Assembly (NCBI RefSeq): GCF_019392195.1
Contig: NZ_JAHXKI010000003.1
Location: forward strand, 62,001-126,000
DNA: 64,000 bases
Direction: 5' to 3'
DNA from: Marinobacter sp. F4206
GTDB lineage: Bacteria > Pseudomonadota > Gammaproteobacteria > Pseudomonadales > Oleiphilaceae
Part shown: positions 1 to 9,354 of the stretch, one piece after another
Layout: every line of letters begins with the position of its first letter
Position numbering within the stretch: the stretch's first letter is position 1
Made by a program: the position numbers and the translations under genes
Notes under the pieces: model-generated
Told to the model about the DNA's origin: nothing
What the model saw: the letters and a program-made list of their open reading frames with translations, nothing else
The model's database searches: none

Positions 1-181
1 GGCGGTGCTGGCGATTGGCGTGAAAGGTACGCCCACAAATGACGATGCCGGCGGCGGCAGCTGCGGTGGCGGACGTCAACGGCTCCCCCAGCAAGGCGCA
101 GAGTGCGGCTATGGCAATCAGGGCCACGAATCCGACCCGCGACAGTCTGCTTAGCAGAAATTTCTCGGCCAATTGGGCCAT
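1..181 (-). CDS. hypothetical membrane protein, N-terminal part only
   Basis: The reading frame starts at an ATG whose complement is at 179-181 and stays open to the window edge, giving 60 codons. A GGAAGGA ribosome binding site lies about 6 bases upstream. The visible part has a short polar start and then one strongly hydrophobic stretch (about residues 17-33) rich in Ala, Leu and Ile, followed by a second Ala-rich segment, so a membrane protein is likely. It is divergent from proA. I do not recognise the family, and the truncation prevents a better call. Confidence 0.45.
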   Translation of the reverse strand, partial: MAQLAEKFLLSRLSRVGFVALIAIAALCALLGEPLTSATAAAAAGIVICGRTFHANRQHR

Positions 182-231
182 GGCGTCCTTCCTTTTCTGA
201 AACTCCCTAAGTATGTGGCATACCGCAGCGC

Positions 232-237
232 TATAAT
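232..237 (+). promoter_or_regulatory. candidate -10 box upstream of proA
   Basis: A perfect TATAAT lies about 85 bases upstream of the proA start codon, in the gap between the divergent partial gene and proA. No convincing TTGACA-like -35 box is seen 16-18 bases upstream. A short inverted repeat (GTATG/CATAC, 211-223) sits where the -35 region would be and could be an operator or chance. Seen in sequence; the promoter role is inferred. Confidence 0.35.
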
Positions 238-322
238 ATCTGTTTGGGGTGCGTACTTGAAACGGGAAAGGTAAAGTTAGCCTGTATTAATGAATTCTGC
301 TCGAAAACACGAAGGATAACGG

Positions 323-1576
323 ATGGATATTGCAGCTTACATGGCTGAGGTCGGTGAACAGGCTCGCGCAGCGGCAACGCAGGTCGCACGCTCGACAACG
401 GCCGTGCGCAATCAGGCTCTGCTGGCTACGGCCCGGGCTCTGGACGCGGCCCGCGACGAACTGGCCATGGCTAACCGCAAGGATCTCGAGAGTGGTCGTG
501 ACAACGGACTGGACGTTGCCATGCTGGACCGGCTGGAACTTACCTCCCAGCGCATTGATACCATGATTGAGGGCCTGCGTCAGGTGGCCTCGCTGCCAGA
601 TCCGATTGGAGAAATCACAGACATGACCTATCGCCCGTCCGGCATCCAGGTCGGCAAGATGCGGGTGCCCTTGGGAGTGATCGGTATCATCTATGAGTCG
701 CGGCCGAATGTGACTGTGGAAGCGGCCAGCCTCTGCCTGAAATCCGGTAACGCAACCATTCTTCGTGGCGGCTCCGAGTCCATTCATTCGAATCAGGCCA
801 TTGCCCGCTGCCTGGCCGAGGGGCTGGCCGAGGCCGGTCTGCCCGAGACCGCCGTGCAGGTTGTAAAAACCACCGATCGGGCCGCCGTCGGTGAGCTGAT
901 TACCATGCCTAAATATGTCGATGTGATTGTGCCGCGAGGGGGCAAGGGGCTGATCGAGCGCATCAGCCGGGATGCCCGCGTGCCGGTCATCAAGCATTTG
1001 GATGGCGTTTGCCACGTCTACCTCGACAGTCATGCCGATCCGGAGAAGGCGTTGAAGGTGGCGGTCAATGCCAAGACCCAGCGCTACGGCACCTGCAACA
1101 CCATGGAAACCCTGCTGGTGGATTGCGAGATTGCCGAGGACATTCTGCCGCTGCTGGCCTCTGCCTTTTCGGAAAAGGGCGTGGAGCTGCGCGGGTGTGA
1201 GCAGACCCGCGCAGTGATTGATGCCGGTGAAGCGGTGGAGGCCGACTGGGAGGCGGAATATCTCGGGCCGATCCTGGCGATTCGAGTGGTCGATGGTCTT
1301 GATGGCGCCATAGAACACATCAATCGCTACAGTTCGCAGCATACCGACAGCATCATCACCGAGAATTTCACCCGGGCCCGCCGTTTCATTACCGAGGTGG
1401 ACTCAAGCTCGGTCATGGTGAATACCTCGACCCGCTTCGCGGACGGCTTCGAGTACGGACTGGGAGCGGAAATCGGCATCTCCACCGACAAGATCCACGC
1501 CCGTGGGCCGGTGGGGCTGGAAGGGCTCACTTCCCAGAAATACGTGGTGTTCGGCGACGGCCACATCCGGACCTGA
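323..1576 (+). CDS. proA: gamma-glutamyl phosphate reductase
   Basis: Reduces L-glutamate 5-phosphate to the 5-semialdehyde with NADPH, the second step of proline synthesis in the cytoplasm. The 417-residue length is normal for ProA. The sequence shows the aldehyde-dehydrogenase-like fold, with the [11 protein letters not shown] stretch near residue 138 and the catalytic Cys at about residue 258 in the [11 protein letters not shown] motif. A GAAGGA ribosome binding site precedes the ATG. The stop codon overlaps the nadD start (TGATG), so the two are translationally coupled. proB is not next to it. The same proA-nadD order occurs in Pseudomonas. Confidence 0.97.
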   Translation: MDIAAYMAEVGEQARAAATQVARSTTAVRNQALLATARALDAARDELAMANRKDLESGRDNGLDVAMLDRLELTSQRIDTMIEGLRQVASLPDPIGEITDMTYRPSGIQVGKMRVPLGVIGIIYESRPNVTVEAASLCLKSGNATILRGGSESIHSNQAIARCLAEGLAEAGLPETAVQVVKTTDRAAVGELITMPKYVDVIVPRGGKGLIERISRDARVPVIKHLDGVCHVYLDSHADPEKALKVAVNAKTQRYGTCNTMETLLVDCEIAEDILPLLASAFSEKGVELRGCEQTRAVIDAGEAVEADWEAEYLGPILAIRVVDGLDGAIEHINRYSSQHTDSIITENFTRARRFITEVDSSSVMVNTSTRFADGFEYGLGAEIGISTDKIHARGPVGLEGLTSQKYVVFGDGHIRT

Positions 1577-2232
1577 TGTCGATGCATGTGATCTACGGCG
1601 GCACCTTCGATCCGATTCACCATGGTCACCTCCGGCTGGCGCTGGAAATCAGTGACCGGCTCGGTGTCGATCAGGTCAGTCTGGTGCCTTGCCATATACC
1701 GCCTCACCGTGGTGATACCGGGGCCACGTCGGAGCAGCGGCTGAAATTGCTGGAACTGGCCGTGACCGGCGAGGTTCAGCTGCGGGTGGATGAGCGGGAA
1801 CTCAGAAGGGCAGGGGCGTCCTATACCGCCGATACCCTGCGACAGTTGCGCCAGGAACTGGGGCCAGAGGCGCCGCTGGCCATGGTTGTGGGCACGGACG
1901 CCTTTGCCGGTTTTGATCGCTGGCGGGAATGGCGCCAGATTCCCGAGCTTGCCCATGTCATTGTTGTCAGGCGACCGGGCCCCGGCCTTGATCCGGACGG
2001 TGAGCCGGCGCGGATGCTGGCGGAACGCGCTGTCCGGGATGCCAGTAGGCTGCACGATCAGCCCGGCGGCCTGATGCTTGAGCTGGACCCGCCGCTTCTG
2101 GATATTTCCGCTACGGGCATCCGGGAACGGATCGGAGACGGCCGGTCTCCACGTTACCTGCTTCCGGATCCGGTATGGCAAGAGATTCGTCGTCTGGGGC
2201 TCTATGGTGCCTGCCCCGACGGGAACTTTTAG
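1576..2232 (+). CDS. nadD: nicotinate-nucleotide adenylyltransferase
   Basis: Transfers AMP from ATP to nicotinate mononucleotide to make deamido-NAD in NAD synthesis. The N-terminal nucleotidyltransferase signature [11 protein letters not shown] is at residues 8-18 (HxGH motif at 15-18) and the C-terminal ISATGIR motif is at about 177-183. The 218-residue length is typical. Its ATG overlaps the proA stop by one base; an in-frame ATG two codons later (MHVIYGG) is an alternative start. It is followed by rsfS after 70 bases. Confidence 0.95.
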   Translation: MSMHVIYGGTFDPIHHGHLRLALEISDRLGVDQVSLVPCHIPPHRGDTGATSEQRLKLLELAVTGEVQLRVDERELRRAGASYTADTLRQLRQELGPEAPLAMVVGTDAFAGFDRWREWRQIPELAHVIVVRRPGPGLDPDGEPARMLAERAVRDASRLHDQPGGLMLELDPPLLDISATGIRERIGDGRSPRYLLPDPVWQEIRRLGLYGACPDGNF

Positions 2233-2302
2233 TGCTACAATCGCGTCTGAATATGACTTTTCGGGCGGCCACTTCGGCCGACGCCCGTCCAACAGGGTGA
2301 TT

Positions 2303-2653
2303 ATGCACGCAGAACAACTGAAAGATCTGGTAGTTAACGCGCTTGAAGATGTGAAAGCACAGGACATCAGTGTCATTGATGTCCGTGACCGTACCAGTGT
2401 CACCGACTTCATGGTTCTGGCATCCGGAACGTCCAACCGTCACGTGAAATCCCTGGCAGACTCCGTGGTTTCCGAAGCCAAGGACGAGGGTGTTCGCGCC
2501 AGCAACGTCGAGGGTGGCACCGCCAGTGACTGGATACTGGTAGATCTCGGCGACGTGGTTGTTCACGTCATGATGCCCGCCACCCGGGAGTTCTACGATC
2601 TGGAGCGCTTCTGGCGCGATGCCCCGGATCTTGGTGCTGCAGGCAGCGAATAA
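2303..2653 (+). CDS. rsfS: ribosomal silencing factor RsfS
   Basis: A 116-residue Iojap/RsfS protein that binds ribosomal protein L14 and blocks subunit joining under nutrient limitation. The open frame begins further upstream inside nadD, but the family start [10 protein letters not shown] fits the ATG at 2303, just after an AGGGTG stretch. Seen motifs are [20 protein letters not shown] near residues 24-43 and a [14 protein letters not shown] segment followed by [10 protein letters not shown] near the end, both family hallmarks. It lies between nadD and rlmH, as in most gammaproteobacteria. Confidence 0.95.
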   Translation: MHAEQLKDLVVNALEDVKAQDISVIDVRDRTSVTDFMVLASGTSNRHVKSLADSVVSEAKDEGVRASNVEGGTASDWILVDLGDVVVHVMMPATREFYDLERFWRDAPDLGAAGSE

Positions 2654-2655
2654 TC

Positions 2656-3126
2656 ATGCGCTTACGTCTGATCTGCGTGGGGCAGAAGATGCCCGACTGG
2701 GTCAGTGCAGGGTATAACGATTACGCACGCCGGATGCCTCCGGAACTGCCTCTGGAGCTGGTCGAAATTCCCATGGCACACCGGGGCAAAAACCCGGATA
2801 TCCCCAGACTGATGCAACGCGAGAGCGAAGCCCTGCTTGCTGCCACTGGCCCGAAAGATCGGGTCATAGCGCTGGAAGTGGGTGGTCGGCCGTGGTCCAC
2901 AGAGAAACTCGCGAGCCAGCTGGAGAATTGGCAACAGGACGGCCGCGATATCAGTTTCTTTGTTGGCGGGCCGGATGGGCTGGCCGAAGGCTGCCGCAAG
3001 CGGGCGGATCATCAGTGGTCATTGTCGCCGCTGACACTGCCCCATCCTCTGGTTCGGATCGTGCTGGCCGAGCAGCTTTACCGGGCCTGGTCCATCACCC
3101 GTAATCACCCGTATCACCGGGCCTAG
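2656..3126 (+). CDS. rlmH: 23S rRNA (pseudouridine1915-N3)-methyltransferase
   Basis: An SPOUT-fold methyltransferase that methylates pseudouridine 1915 in helix 69 of 23S rRNA, using S-adenosylmethionine, on the assembled 70S ribosome. The 156 residues match the family length. The cofactor-binding FVGGPDG loop is at residues 102-108 and the C-terminal RAWSITRNHPYHR knot region at about 143-155 is intact. The start follows the rsfS stop by two bases and the mrdA start is 9 bases downstream, so it is inside one operon. Confidence 0.96.
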   Translation: MRLRLICVGQKMPDWVSAGYNDYARRMPPELPLELVEIPMAHRGKNPDIPRLMQRESEALLAATGPKDRVIALEVGGRPWSTEKLASQLENWQQDGRDISFFVGGPDGLAEGCRKRADHQWSLSPLTLPHPLVRIVLAEQLYRAWSITRNHPYHRA

Positions 3127-3135
3127 GGGAACGTC

Positions 3136-5031
3136 ATGCCGTGGGGTGAATTCAAGGACACTGCTGCTGAACGCAGGCTGTTCCAGCGCCGGGCGATGGT
3201 GATGCTGGTGTTCGTCGCGTTGTTGATCGGCGGCCTGCTGGTCCGGATGTACCAGCTCCAGGTTGTCGAGCACGATGTCTACACCACCCTCTCGGACAAG
3301 AACCGTGTTCAGGTACAGTCCGTTCCGCCGCCCCGAGGCCTCGTCTACGACCGCAATCGCACCTTGCTGGCGGAAAACCGACCCGTGTTCAGTGTCACGC
3401 TAGTACCTGAGCGGGTGGACGAGATGGAACAGACCCTGGCCCAGCTCGGCGGTATCCTCGAGGTCTCCGAGGAGGATCTGGAGCGTTTCCATCGCCGTTT
3501 GCAGGAACCCCGGCGCCCCTTCCAGGAAATTCCGCTTCGTTACGATCTCAATGAGCAGGAAATGGCCCGGCTTGCCGTCCACCGCCACGAACTGCCCGGG
3601 GTGGAAGTAAAGGCGGAGCTGGTCCGCTACTACCCCCACAGTGAGCTGACCGCGCACGCACTGGGTTTTGTTGGTCGTATCAACCGTGGCGAGCTCCAGC
3701 GCATTGATCCTGTGAACTATGCCGGCACCAACTACATTGGCAAGTCCGGCATCGAACGTTTCTATGAGGACCTGTTGCACGGCGAGGTCGGGTATCAGCA
3801 TGTGGAGACCAATGCCCGGGGCCGGACCCTGCGAGTTCTTGAGCGCGAGAATCCGGTGCCCGGTGAGGACCTGCAGCTGCATCTTGATCTGAGGCTTCAG
3901 AAGCGCGCCCATGAGCTGCTGGATGGCCGTCGCGGCGCCATCGTCGCCATCGAGCCGGCTACCGGCGGGATACTGGCATTGGCGAGTGTGCCCGGGTTCG
4001 ATGCCAACAAGTTTGTTACCGGGATCAGCGTCAAGGATTACCGCGAGCTGAGCGAAAGCCGTGATAAACCGCTCTTCAACCGGGCACTGCGGGGCCAGTA
4101 CCCGCCTGGTTCCACGATGAAGCCGATGCTGGCGATTGCTGCTCTCGACAGCGGTGCAACGACACGGGATTACACCATCTGGGATCCGGGCTATTTCCGG
4201 CTCAATGACTCCGGCCGCCGCTACCGGGACTGGAAACGGGGTGGTCACGGCTGGGTGGATCTTATGGACGCCATGGCCGAATCCTGCGATGTCTACTTCT
4301 ACGAAATTGCCGTGAAGATGGGCGTGGACACCATGTACAGCTATCTCTCCCGCTTCGGGTTCGGCGAGGATGCGGCGCTCGACGTGTCAGGCGCCCTGAG
4401 TGGCTTGCTGCCGTCCAGGGAATGGAAACGCGCCATGCGCAGTGAGCCCTGGTACCCCGGCGATTCGGTAAATCTTGGAATCGGCCAGGGCTTCATGCTG
4501 GCAACGCCGCTTCAACTGGCGACGGCTACGTCACTGATCGCCAATCGCGGCACCTGGGCGGAACCCCGGCTGTTGAAGGAAATCGAGGGTGATACTCCGG
4601 TCACCGATTACCTGCCCGATGGCACCCACGAACCGCTGAAGCTCAAGAATCCGGCGGACTGGGAGTACGTTGTCGAAACCATGGCCGAGGTTATGCACGG
4701 CCGTCGGGGAACGGCGCGCCGGGCGGGCAGCGATGCACCTTACCGAATGGCGGGCAAGACAGGTACCGCCCAGGTTTTCAGCCTGGCGGAAGATGAGGAG
4801 TACGATGCCGAGGAAATCCGCGAACGGCTTCGGGATCACGCCCTGTTCGTTGGTTTTGCGCCGGTTGAGAATCCGAAGATTGCGGTGGCCGTTATTGTCG
4901 AGAATGGCGGTGGCGGCAGCAGTACCGCGGCGCCGGTGGCACGCGAGCTGTTCGATGCCTGGTTACTGGAATTTTCCGCCAACGACGACGGCGCCCTGGT
5001 GGGCAGCGTGAAAGCCGGAGGGGACGAGTAA
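3136..5031 (+). CDS. mrdA: penicillin-binding protein 2 (elongasome transpeptidase)
   Basis: Class B PBP, the DD-transpeptidase that works with RodA to build lateral wall peptidoglycan. At 631 residues it is full length. It has a short cytoplasmic end, one membrane anchor at about residues 20-37, a pedestal domain, and the three penicillin-binding motifs: STMK at 326-329 (catalytic Ser326), SCD at 383-385 and KTG at 541-543. Its stop overlaps the rodA ATG, consistent with equimolar synthesis of the two partners. Confidence 0.97.
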   Translation: MPWGEFKDTAAERRLFQRRAMVMLVFVALLIGGLLVRMYQLQVVEHDVYTTLSDKNRVQVQSVPPPRGLVYDRNRTLLAENRPVFSVTLVPERVDEMEQTLAQLGGILEVSEEDLERFHRRLQEPRRPFQEIPLRYDLNEQEMARLAVHRHELPGVEVKAELVRYYPHSELTAHALGFVGRINRGELQRIDPVNYAGTNYIGKSGIERFYEDLLHGEVGYQHVETNARGRTLRVLERENPVPGEDLQLHLDLRLQKRAHELLDGRRGAIVAIEPATGGILALASVPGFDANKFVTGISVKDYRELSESRDKPLFNRALRGQYPPGSTMKPMLAIAALDSGATTRDYTIWDPGYFRLNDSGRRYRDWKRGGHGWVDLMDAMAESCDVYFYEIAVKMGVDTMYSYLSRFGFGEDAALDVSGALSGLLPSREWKRAMRSEPWYPGDSVNLGIGQGFMLATPLQLATATSLIANRGTWAEPRLLKEIEGDTPVTDYLPDGTHEPLKLKNPADWEYVVETMAEVMHGRRGTARRAGSDAPYRMAGKTGTAQVFSLAEDEEYDAEEIRERLRDHALFVGFAPVENPKIAVAVIVENGGGGSSTAAPVARELFDAWLLEFSANDDGALVGSVKAGGDE

Positions 5032-6173
5032 TGGCGTTGAATGATTTCGTGGATTCGACGGCCGCCAATCCCCTGGGGCGCCCGCGGGGGATCTGGTCTG
5101 CATTGCACCTGGATCCCATCCTGCTGTTTCTGTTGGTAGTCCTGGTGTCTGGTGGCCTGTTTGTCCTGTACAGCGGGGCGGATCGCAATATCGAAGTGGT
5201 CAAGGCCCAGGGCATCCGCCTTGGCGTTGCCTTCGTGGTGATGCTGGTGTTCGCCCAACTGGATCCGTCCGTATTCAGGCGCTGGGCGCCCTGGCTCTAT
5301 TGTGCCGGCATTGCCGCACTGCTGGCGGTACTGTTGGTGGGCGTGGGTGCCAAGGGCGCCCAGCGCTGGCTGGCGCTCCCCGGGTTGCCCCGGTTCCAGC
5401 CCTCGGAGCTGATGAAACTGGTGGTTCCGATGATGGCCGCCTGGTATCTGTCGCGACATTACCTGCCGCCCCGTTTCCGGCATGTCATTACCGGGCTGGC
5501 TATTGTGCTGGTGCCGATGATGATGATTATTCAGCAGCCGGATCTGGGAACATCATTGCTGGTTGGAATGGCCGGAATCTTTGTGGTCTTCTTCGCCGGC
5601 ATCAGCTGGAAGCTGATCACCGCATTTGTCGCACTGGTGTCGGTCTCGGCGCCCATGATGTGGTTCTTTGTCATGCGCGACTATCAGAAGCAACGAGTCC
5701 TGACCCTGCTTGACCCTCAGAGTGATCCGCTCGGAGCGGGCTGGAATATCATTCAGTCCAAAACCGCCATTGGCTCGGGCGGGATTGAGGGCAAAGGCTG
5801 GCTGCAGGGAACTCAATCCCACCTCGAGTTCCTACCCGAGAGTCATACCGATTTCATTGTGGCGGTGCTGGCTGAAGAATTTGGTTTCATCGGCATGATG
5901 GTGCTGATGACCGTGTATTTCCTGATTATCCTTCGCTGTCTGTACATTGCCGTAACGGCCCAGGATTCGTTCAGTCGCCTGCTGGCTGGCGCCCTGACCA
6001 TGACCTTCTTTATCTATATCTTCGTGAATGTCGGTATGGTGAGCGGATTGCTCCCCGTGGTTGGTGTGCCTTTGCCGCTGATCAGTTATGGTGGCACCTC
6101 GGGGGTGACGCTGATGGCGGCCTTTGGCGTGCTGATGTCCATTCACACCCATCGCCGGATGATAAGCGCCTGA
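5031..6173 (+). CDS. rodA: SEDS peptidoglycan glycosyltransferase RodA
   Basis: Polymerises lipid II in the elongasome with PBP2. The 380-residue protein has about ten hydrophobic membrane segments and the SEDS hallmarks, including LPGLPRFQPSELMK in the first half and the GLLPVVGVPLPLISYGGTS motif near the C-terminus. It overlaps mrdA by one base. In Pseudomonas a lytic transglycosylase gene (mltB) follows rodA; here the next gene is rlpA directly. Confidence 0.97.
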   Translation: MALNDFVDSTAANPLGRPRGIWSALHLDPILLFLLVVLVSGGLFVLYSGADRNIEVVKAQGIRLGVAFVVMLVFAQLDPSVFRRWAPWLYCAGIAALLAVLLVGVGAKGAQRWLALPGLPRFQPSELMKLVVPMMAAWYLSRHYLPPRFRHVITGLAIVLVPMMMIIQQPDLGTSLLVGMAGIFVVFFAGISWKLITAFVALVSVSAPMMWFFVMRDYQKQRVLTLLDPQSDPLGAGWNIIQSKTAIGSGGIEGKGWLQGTQSHLEFLPESHTDFIVAVLAEEFGFIGMMVLMTVYFLIILRCLYIAVTAQDSFSRLLAGALTMTFFIYIFVNVGMVSGLLPVVGVPLPLISYGGTSGVTLMAAFGVLMSIHTHRRMISA

Positions 6174-6299
6174 AGACCGCTGGCAAAAGGTGGAAAGCGG
6201 GTAATGGTGAATACCGGTTATAACCCGTTACAATAAAGACATGGTCGTCAAAACGTGAAAGTGAACCCGGCGGCTGTCGTGCAAGAGGAATTCCGGACT

Positions 6300-7193
6300 G
6301 TGAACTTCAAGCCCTCGCTCTCATGGATAATGGCGGTGACGTGCGCCCTGGTGCTCGGCGGTTGTGCGTCCTCGCCGGAAACCGACCATTCCTCCCGTTA
6401 TACGATTTCTCAGGATCGGGCTCCGGCGGGAAACTTCGATGCGTCCGGGCTGTCCGATGCCAGGCCTGTGTATGAAAAGCCTAGGCGGGCCGGAAACAAG
6501 TCCCCATACACGGTCTGGGGCAAGCAGTATCAGGTGCTGGGCAGTAACGACGGCTATGTAGCGCGGGGCACCGCCAGTTGGTACGGCGAGAAATTCCATG
6601 GTCACAAGACATCGAACGGCGAGACCTTCGACATGTATACGATGTCTGCGGCCCACAAGTCCCTGCGGATTCCCGGCTACGCGCGGGTAACCAATCTCGA
6701 CAACGGGCGGTCAGTGATCGTGAGGGTCAATGACCGAGGGCCGTTTCATGGGGATCGCTTAATTGACCTGTCCTATGCGGCGGCGAAAAAACTCGGTTAC
6801 CAGTCGCGGGGTACGGCCCGGGTCGAAGTGGCCGCCATCACCGTCAAACCGGATGGATCCATGTTCCTGGCCGGTCAGCCGTTCGTGCCGGGGGCCACAG
6901 TGAACTACCCTGATAGCAGCGTGGCGGCCAGTGGGCAGATGGCAACTGGCAATGAGGCACTGTTTGTCCAGCTTGGTTCTTTCAGTAGCCGGGATCCGGC
7001 GGAAAAACTCCTTGGCAGAGCCCGGGCGGTGCTCGAGAATCCCATGCGCGTCCGGGCGATCGACACCGCGTCTGGTCGCTTTCACCGGGTGCAGGTCGGC
7101 CCGTTCTCCGATGAGGACAGCGCCCGCAAAACCCAGAGCCTCCTTGAGGCGCGGGGATTTGCCCAGTCGATTCTGCTGACCGACTCACATTGA
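6300..7193 (+). CDS. rlpA: septal ring lytic transglycosylase RlpA, lipoprotein
   Basis: Outer-membrane lipoprotein with a double-psi beta-barrel domain that cleaves denuded glycan strands and a C-terminal SPOR domain that binds them at division sites. I chose the GTG at 6300 rather than the GTG at 6255: it follows an AGAGGA ribosome binding site and places a signal peptide directly at the N-terminus, ending in the lipobox LGGC with lipidated Cys22. The barrel domain spans about residues 88-170, with the NGE and NDRGPF motifs (candidate Glu108, Asp145). The SPOR domain is at about 220-297. It is 297 residues long. Confidence 0.93.
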   Translation: MNFKPSLSWIMAVTCALVLGGCASSPETDHSSRYTISQDRAPAGNFDASGLSDARPVYEKPRRAGNKSPYTVWGKQYQVLGSNDGYVARGTASWYGEKFHGHKTSNGETFDMYTMSAAHKSLRIPGYARVTNLDNGRSVIVRVNDRGPFHGDRLIDLSYAAAKKLGYQSRGTARVEVAAITVKPDGSMFLAGQPFVPGATVNYPDSSVAASGQMATGNEALFVQLGSFSSRDPAEKLLGRARAVLENPMRVRAIDTASGRFHRVQVGPFSDEDSARKTQSLLEARGFAQSILLTDSH

Positions 7194-7226
7194 ATACCAA
7201 CTAAAAAGACACACACCTAACGACGA

Positions 7227-8405
7227 ATGAATGAACCCATGGCCTTAAAATCCTTGTTTCGCTCTTTTTCAATCATTTTTGTCCTGACCCTGATGGTGGT
7301 GGGCAAAACGGCTGCTCAGTCAGTCCTGATACCTTCCCCGCCGCAGATTGCCGGCACTTCCTACGTGCTGATGGATCCGAAGAGCGGACGCATCATCATG
7401 GAGGAGAACAGTCACGAGCGGTTGCCGCCGGCGAGTCTCACCAAGATGATGACGGCGTACATCGTCGAGCGCGAACTGGATGAGGGGCGTATTTCCATGT
7501 CCGACATGGTGCCCATCAGTGTTCGCGCCTGGAAGACTGAAGGATCGCGCACCTTCGTGCGTGAGGGGACCAGCGTGCCGGTCGAGACGTTGCTGAAAGG
7601 TGTGATCATCCAATCCGGGAACGATGCCTCGGTTGCGCTGGCTGAATTTGTCGCGGGCAGCGAGGGCGCGTTTGTCGACATCATGAATCAGCAGGCCCAG
7701 ATACTGGGCATGAAGGACACCAATTTCGAGAACGCAACCGGTCTGCCGTCGCCCGAACATCGTTCTACGGCCTTTGACCTCGCGATTCTGGCCCGGGCCA
7801 TCATCAATGATTACCCGGAAAACTACCCGATCTACGCCGAGAAGCACTTTACCTACAACAACATTCGCCAACCCAACCGCAACAGCCTGTTGTGGCGCGA
7901 TGACAGCGTAGATGGCCTGAAGACTGGACACACTGAGGAGGCCGGTTACTGCCTTGTGGCGTCTGCCAAGCGTAACGAGACCCGGTTTATTGCCGTAGTG
8001 ATGGGCACCAGCAGTTCCGAATCGCGCTCCCAGGAAGTCCAGAAGATGCTGAACTATGGCTTCCGCTATTACGAGAGTGAGCGGCTTTTCCGAACTGGCC
8101 AGGAATTGATGAAAGCCCGCGTCTGGGCAGGTCAGTCCGACCAGCTCTCGGTCGGCCTGACCGAGGATGTCTACGTCACCATCCCCAGGGGGTCCCGCAA
8201 CGACCTGGAATCGACGGTAGACCTTGATTCCGTCATAAAAGCGCCCATAACAGTGGGAGATGAGCTGGGCCGGGTCAAAGTGACCCTGAACGGCGAGGTG
8301 CTGGTGGATCAGCCGGTACTGGCGCTGACTGATGTGCCCGAGGGCGGCTTCTTCAAGCGTATCTGGGATGCCATCAAGCTCTTTTTCTTCCAGTTGTTTC
8401 AGTAA
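7227..8405 (+). CDS. dacA: D-alanyl-D-alanine carboxypeptidase (PBP5/6 type)
   Basis: Trims the terminal D-Ala of peptidoglycan stem peptides in the periplasm. The active-site motifs are SLTK (Ser70-Lys73), SGN (130-132) and KTG (232-234). A signal peptide ends near AAQS (residue 31-32), and the last 18 residues are aromatic and amphipathic with lysines, the usual membrane-anchoring helix of PBP5. An ATG four codons downstream (MALKSLF) is an equally possible start. Position after rlpA and before ybeD is conserved among relatives. Confidence 0.95.
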   Translation: MNEPMALKSLFRSFSIIFVLTLMVVGKTAAQSVLIPSPPQIAGTSYVLMDPKSGRIIMEENSHERLPPASLTKMMTAYIVERELDEGRISMSDMVPISVRAWKTEGSRTFVREGTSVPVETLLKGVIIQSGNDASVALAEFVAGSEGAFVDIMNQQAQILGMKDTNFENATGLPSPEHRSTAFDLAILARAIINDYPENYPIYAEKHFTYNNIRQPNRNSLLWRDDSVDGLKTGHTEEAGYCLVASAKRNETRFIAVVMGTSSSESRSQEVQKMLNYGFRYYESERLFRTGQELMKARVWAGQSDQLSVGLTEDVYVTIPRGSRNDLESTVDLDSVIKAPITVGDELGRVKVTLNGEVLVDQPVLALTDVPEGGFFKRIWDAIKLFFFQLFQ

Positions 8406-8437
8406 GGGTGACCGAGGTCCCCGGGAGTATTGACGGC

Positions 8438-8707
8438 ATGAGTGAGCCGAAAGCACCAAAAATTGAATTCCCCTGTGACTACGTCATCAAGGTCATTGGT
8501 AATTCGGCACCGGACTTCACCGATTTTGTGGTGGAGGTGGTCGAGCAGCATGCCCCGGGCATCACCGAAGCGGATATCTCGGTCAACGAGAGCAGCAAGG
8601 GGCGGTTCTGCTCCGTTCAGCTGACCATCGTTGCCACCGGTGAGCCCCAGCTCAAAGCCCTGTTTGAAGAGCTGAAGGCCAGCGGCCGGGTTCATATGGT
8701 GTTATAA
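8438..8707 (+). CDS. ybeD: YbeD family protein (DUF493)
   Basis: A small (89-residue) cytoplasmic protein with an ACT-like ferredoxin fold, always found between dacA and lipB in gammaproteobacteria; its role, perhaps regulatory for lipoate metabolism, is not established. The frame could start at a GTG at 8408, but the ATG at 8438 has a GGGAG ribosome binding site and gives the family N-terminus ([13 protein letters not shown]). The conserved FPCDYxIKVIG and GRF-S sequences are visible. Confidence 0.92.
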   Translation: MSEPKAPKIEFPCDYVIKVIGNSAPDFTDFVVEVVEQHAPGITEADISVNESSKGRFCSVQLTIVATGEPQLKALFEELKASGRVHMVL

Positions 8708-8712
8708 CCGGG

Positions 8713-9351
8713 ATGACCGATCTGATCGTTCGTTCATTGGGCCAGCAGCCGTACACGGAAACCTGGGAAGCGATGAAGTCGTTTACCGCCGAACGGGACG
8801 AGTCGGTTACCGACGAGTTGTGGTGCCTGGAGCATCCCCGGGTCTACACCCAGGGGCAGGCCGGTAAGGCCGAGCACATCCTGGCGCCGGGGGACATTCC
8901 GGTGATCCAGGTGGACCGGGGCGGCCAGGTTACCTATCACGGCCCCGGGCAACTGGTTATCTATCTGCTGATTGATCTGAGTCGCCGCAAGCTCGGTATA
9001 CGGACCCTGGTGACGGAGATCGAACAGGCCATCGTTCGCACCCTTGCCGAGCTCGACATTGAGGCCGCCCCTCGGCCGGACGCCCCGGGCGTCTATGTGG
9101 GCGAGTCCAAGATTGCGTCGCTGGGCCTTCGGGTCCGGCGGGGCTGCTCCTTCCACGGGCTTGCGCTCAACGTCGACATGGACATGGAACCCTTCCGCCG
9201 AATCAATCCCTGTGGCTACGCCGGTATGCCCATGAGTCAGGTGGCGGACTTCGCCCCGGGCGCCACCGTCAGTGCCCTTGAAACGCGCCTGGTCGCTCAG
9301 CTGGTTGACGGTCTCGGAGCCTTTGCTGTTGACCGCCGCGAGGGCTGGTAA
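8713..9351 (+). CDS. lipB: lipoyl(octanoyl) transferase
   Basis: Moves octanoate from octanoyl-ACP to the lipoyl domains of 2-oxoacid dehydrogenases and GcvH. The 212-residue protein shows [12 protein letters not shown] at 69-80, the catalytic Lys133 (ESKIAS) and catalytic Cys167 (NPCGY). It starts 5 bases after ybeD. lipA, usually next in Pseudomonas, is absent here and is found at 40062-41111 on the other strand. It converges with the diguanylate cyclase gene with only 3 bases between the stops. Confidence 0.97.
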   Translation: MTDLIVRSLGQQPYTETWEAMKSFTAERDESVTDELWCLEHPRVYTQGQAGKAEHILAPGDIPVIQVDRGGQVTYHGPGQLVIYLLIDLSRRKLGIRTLVTEIEQAIVRTLAELDIEAAPRPDAPGVYVGESKIASLGLRVRRGCSFHGLALNVDMDMEPFRRINPCGYAGMPMSQVADFAPGATVSALETRLVAQLVDGLGAFAVDRREGW

Positions 9352-9354
9352 GGG

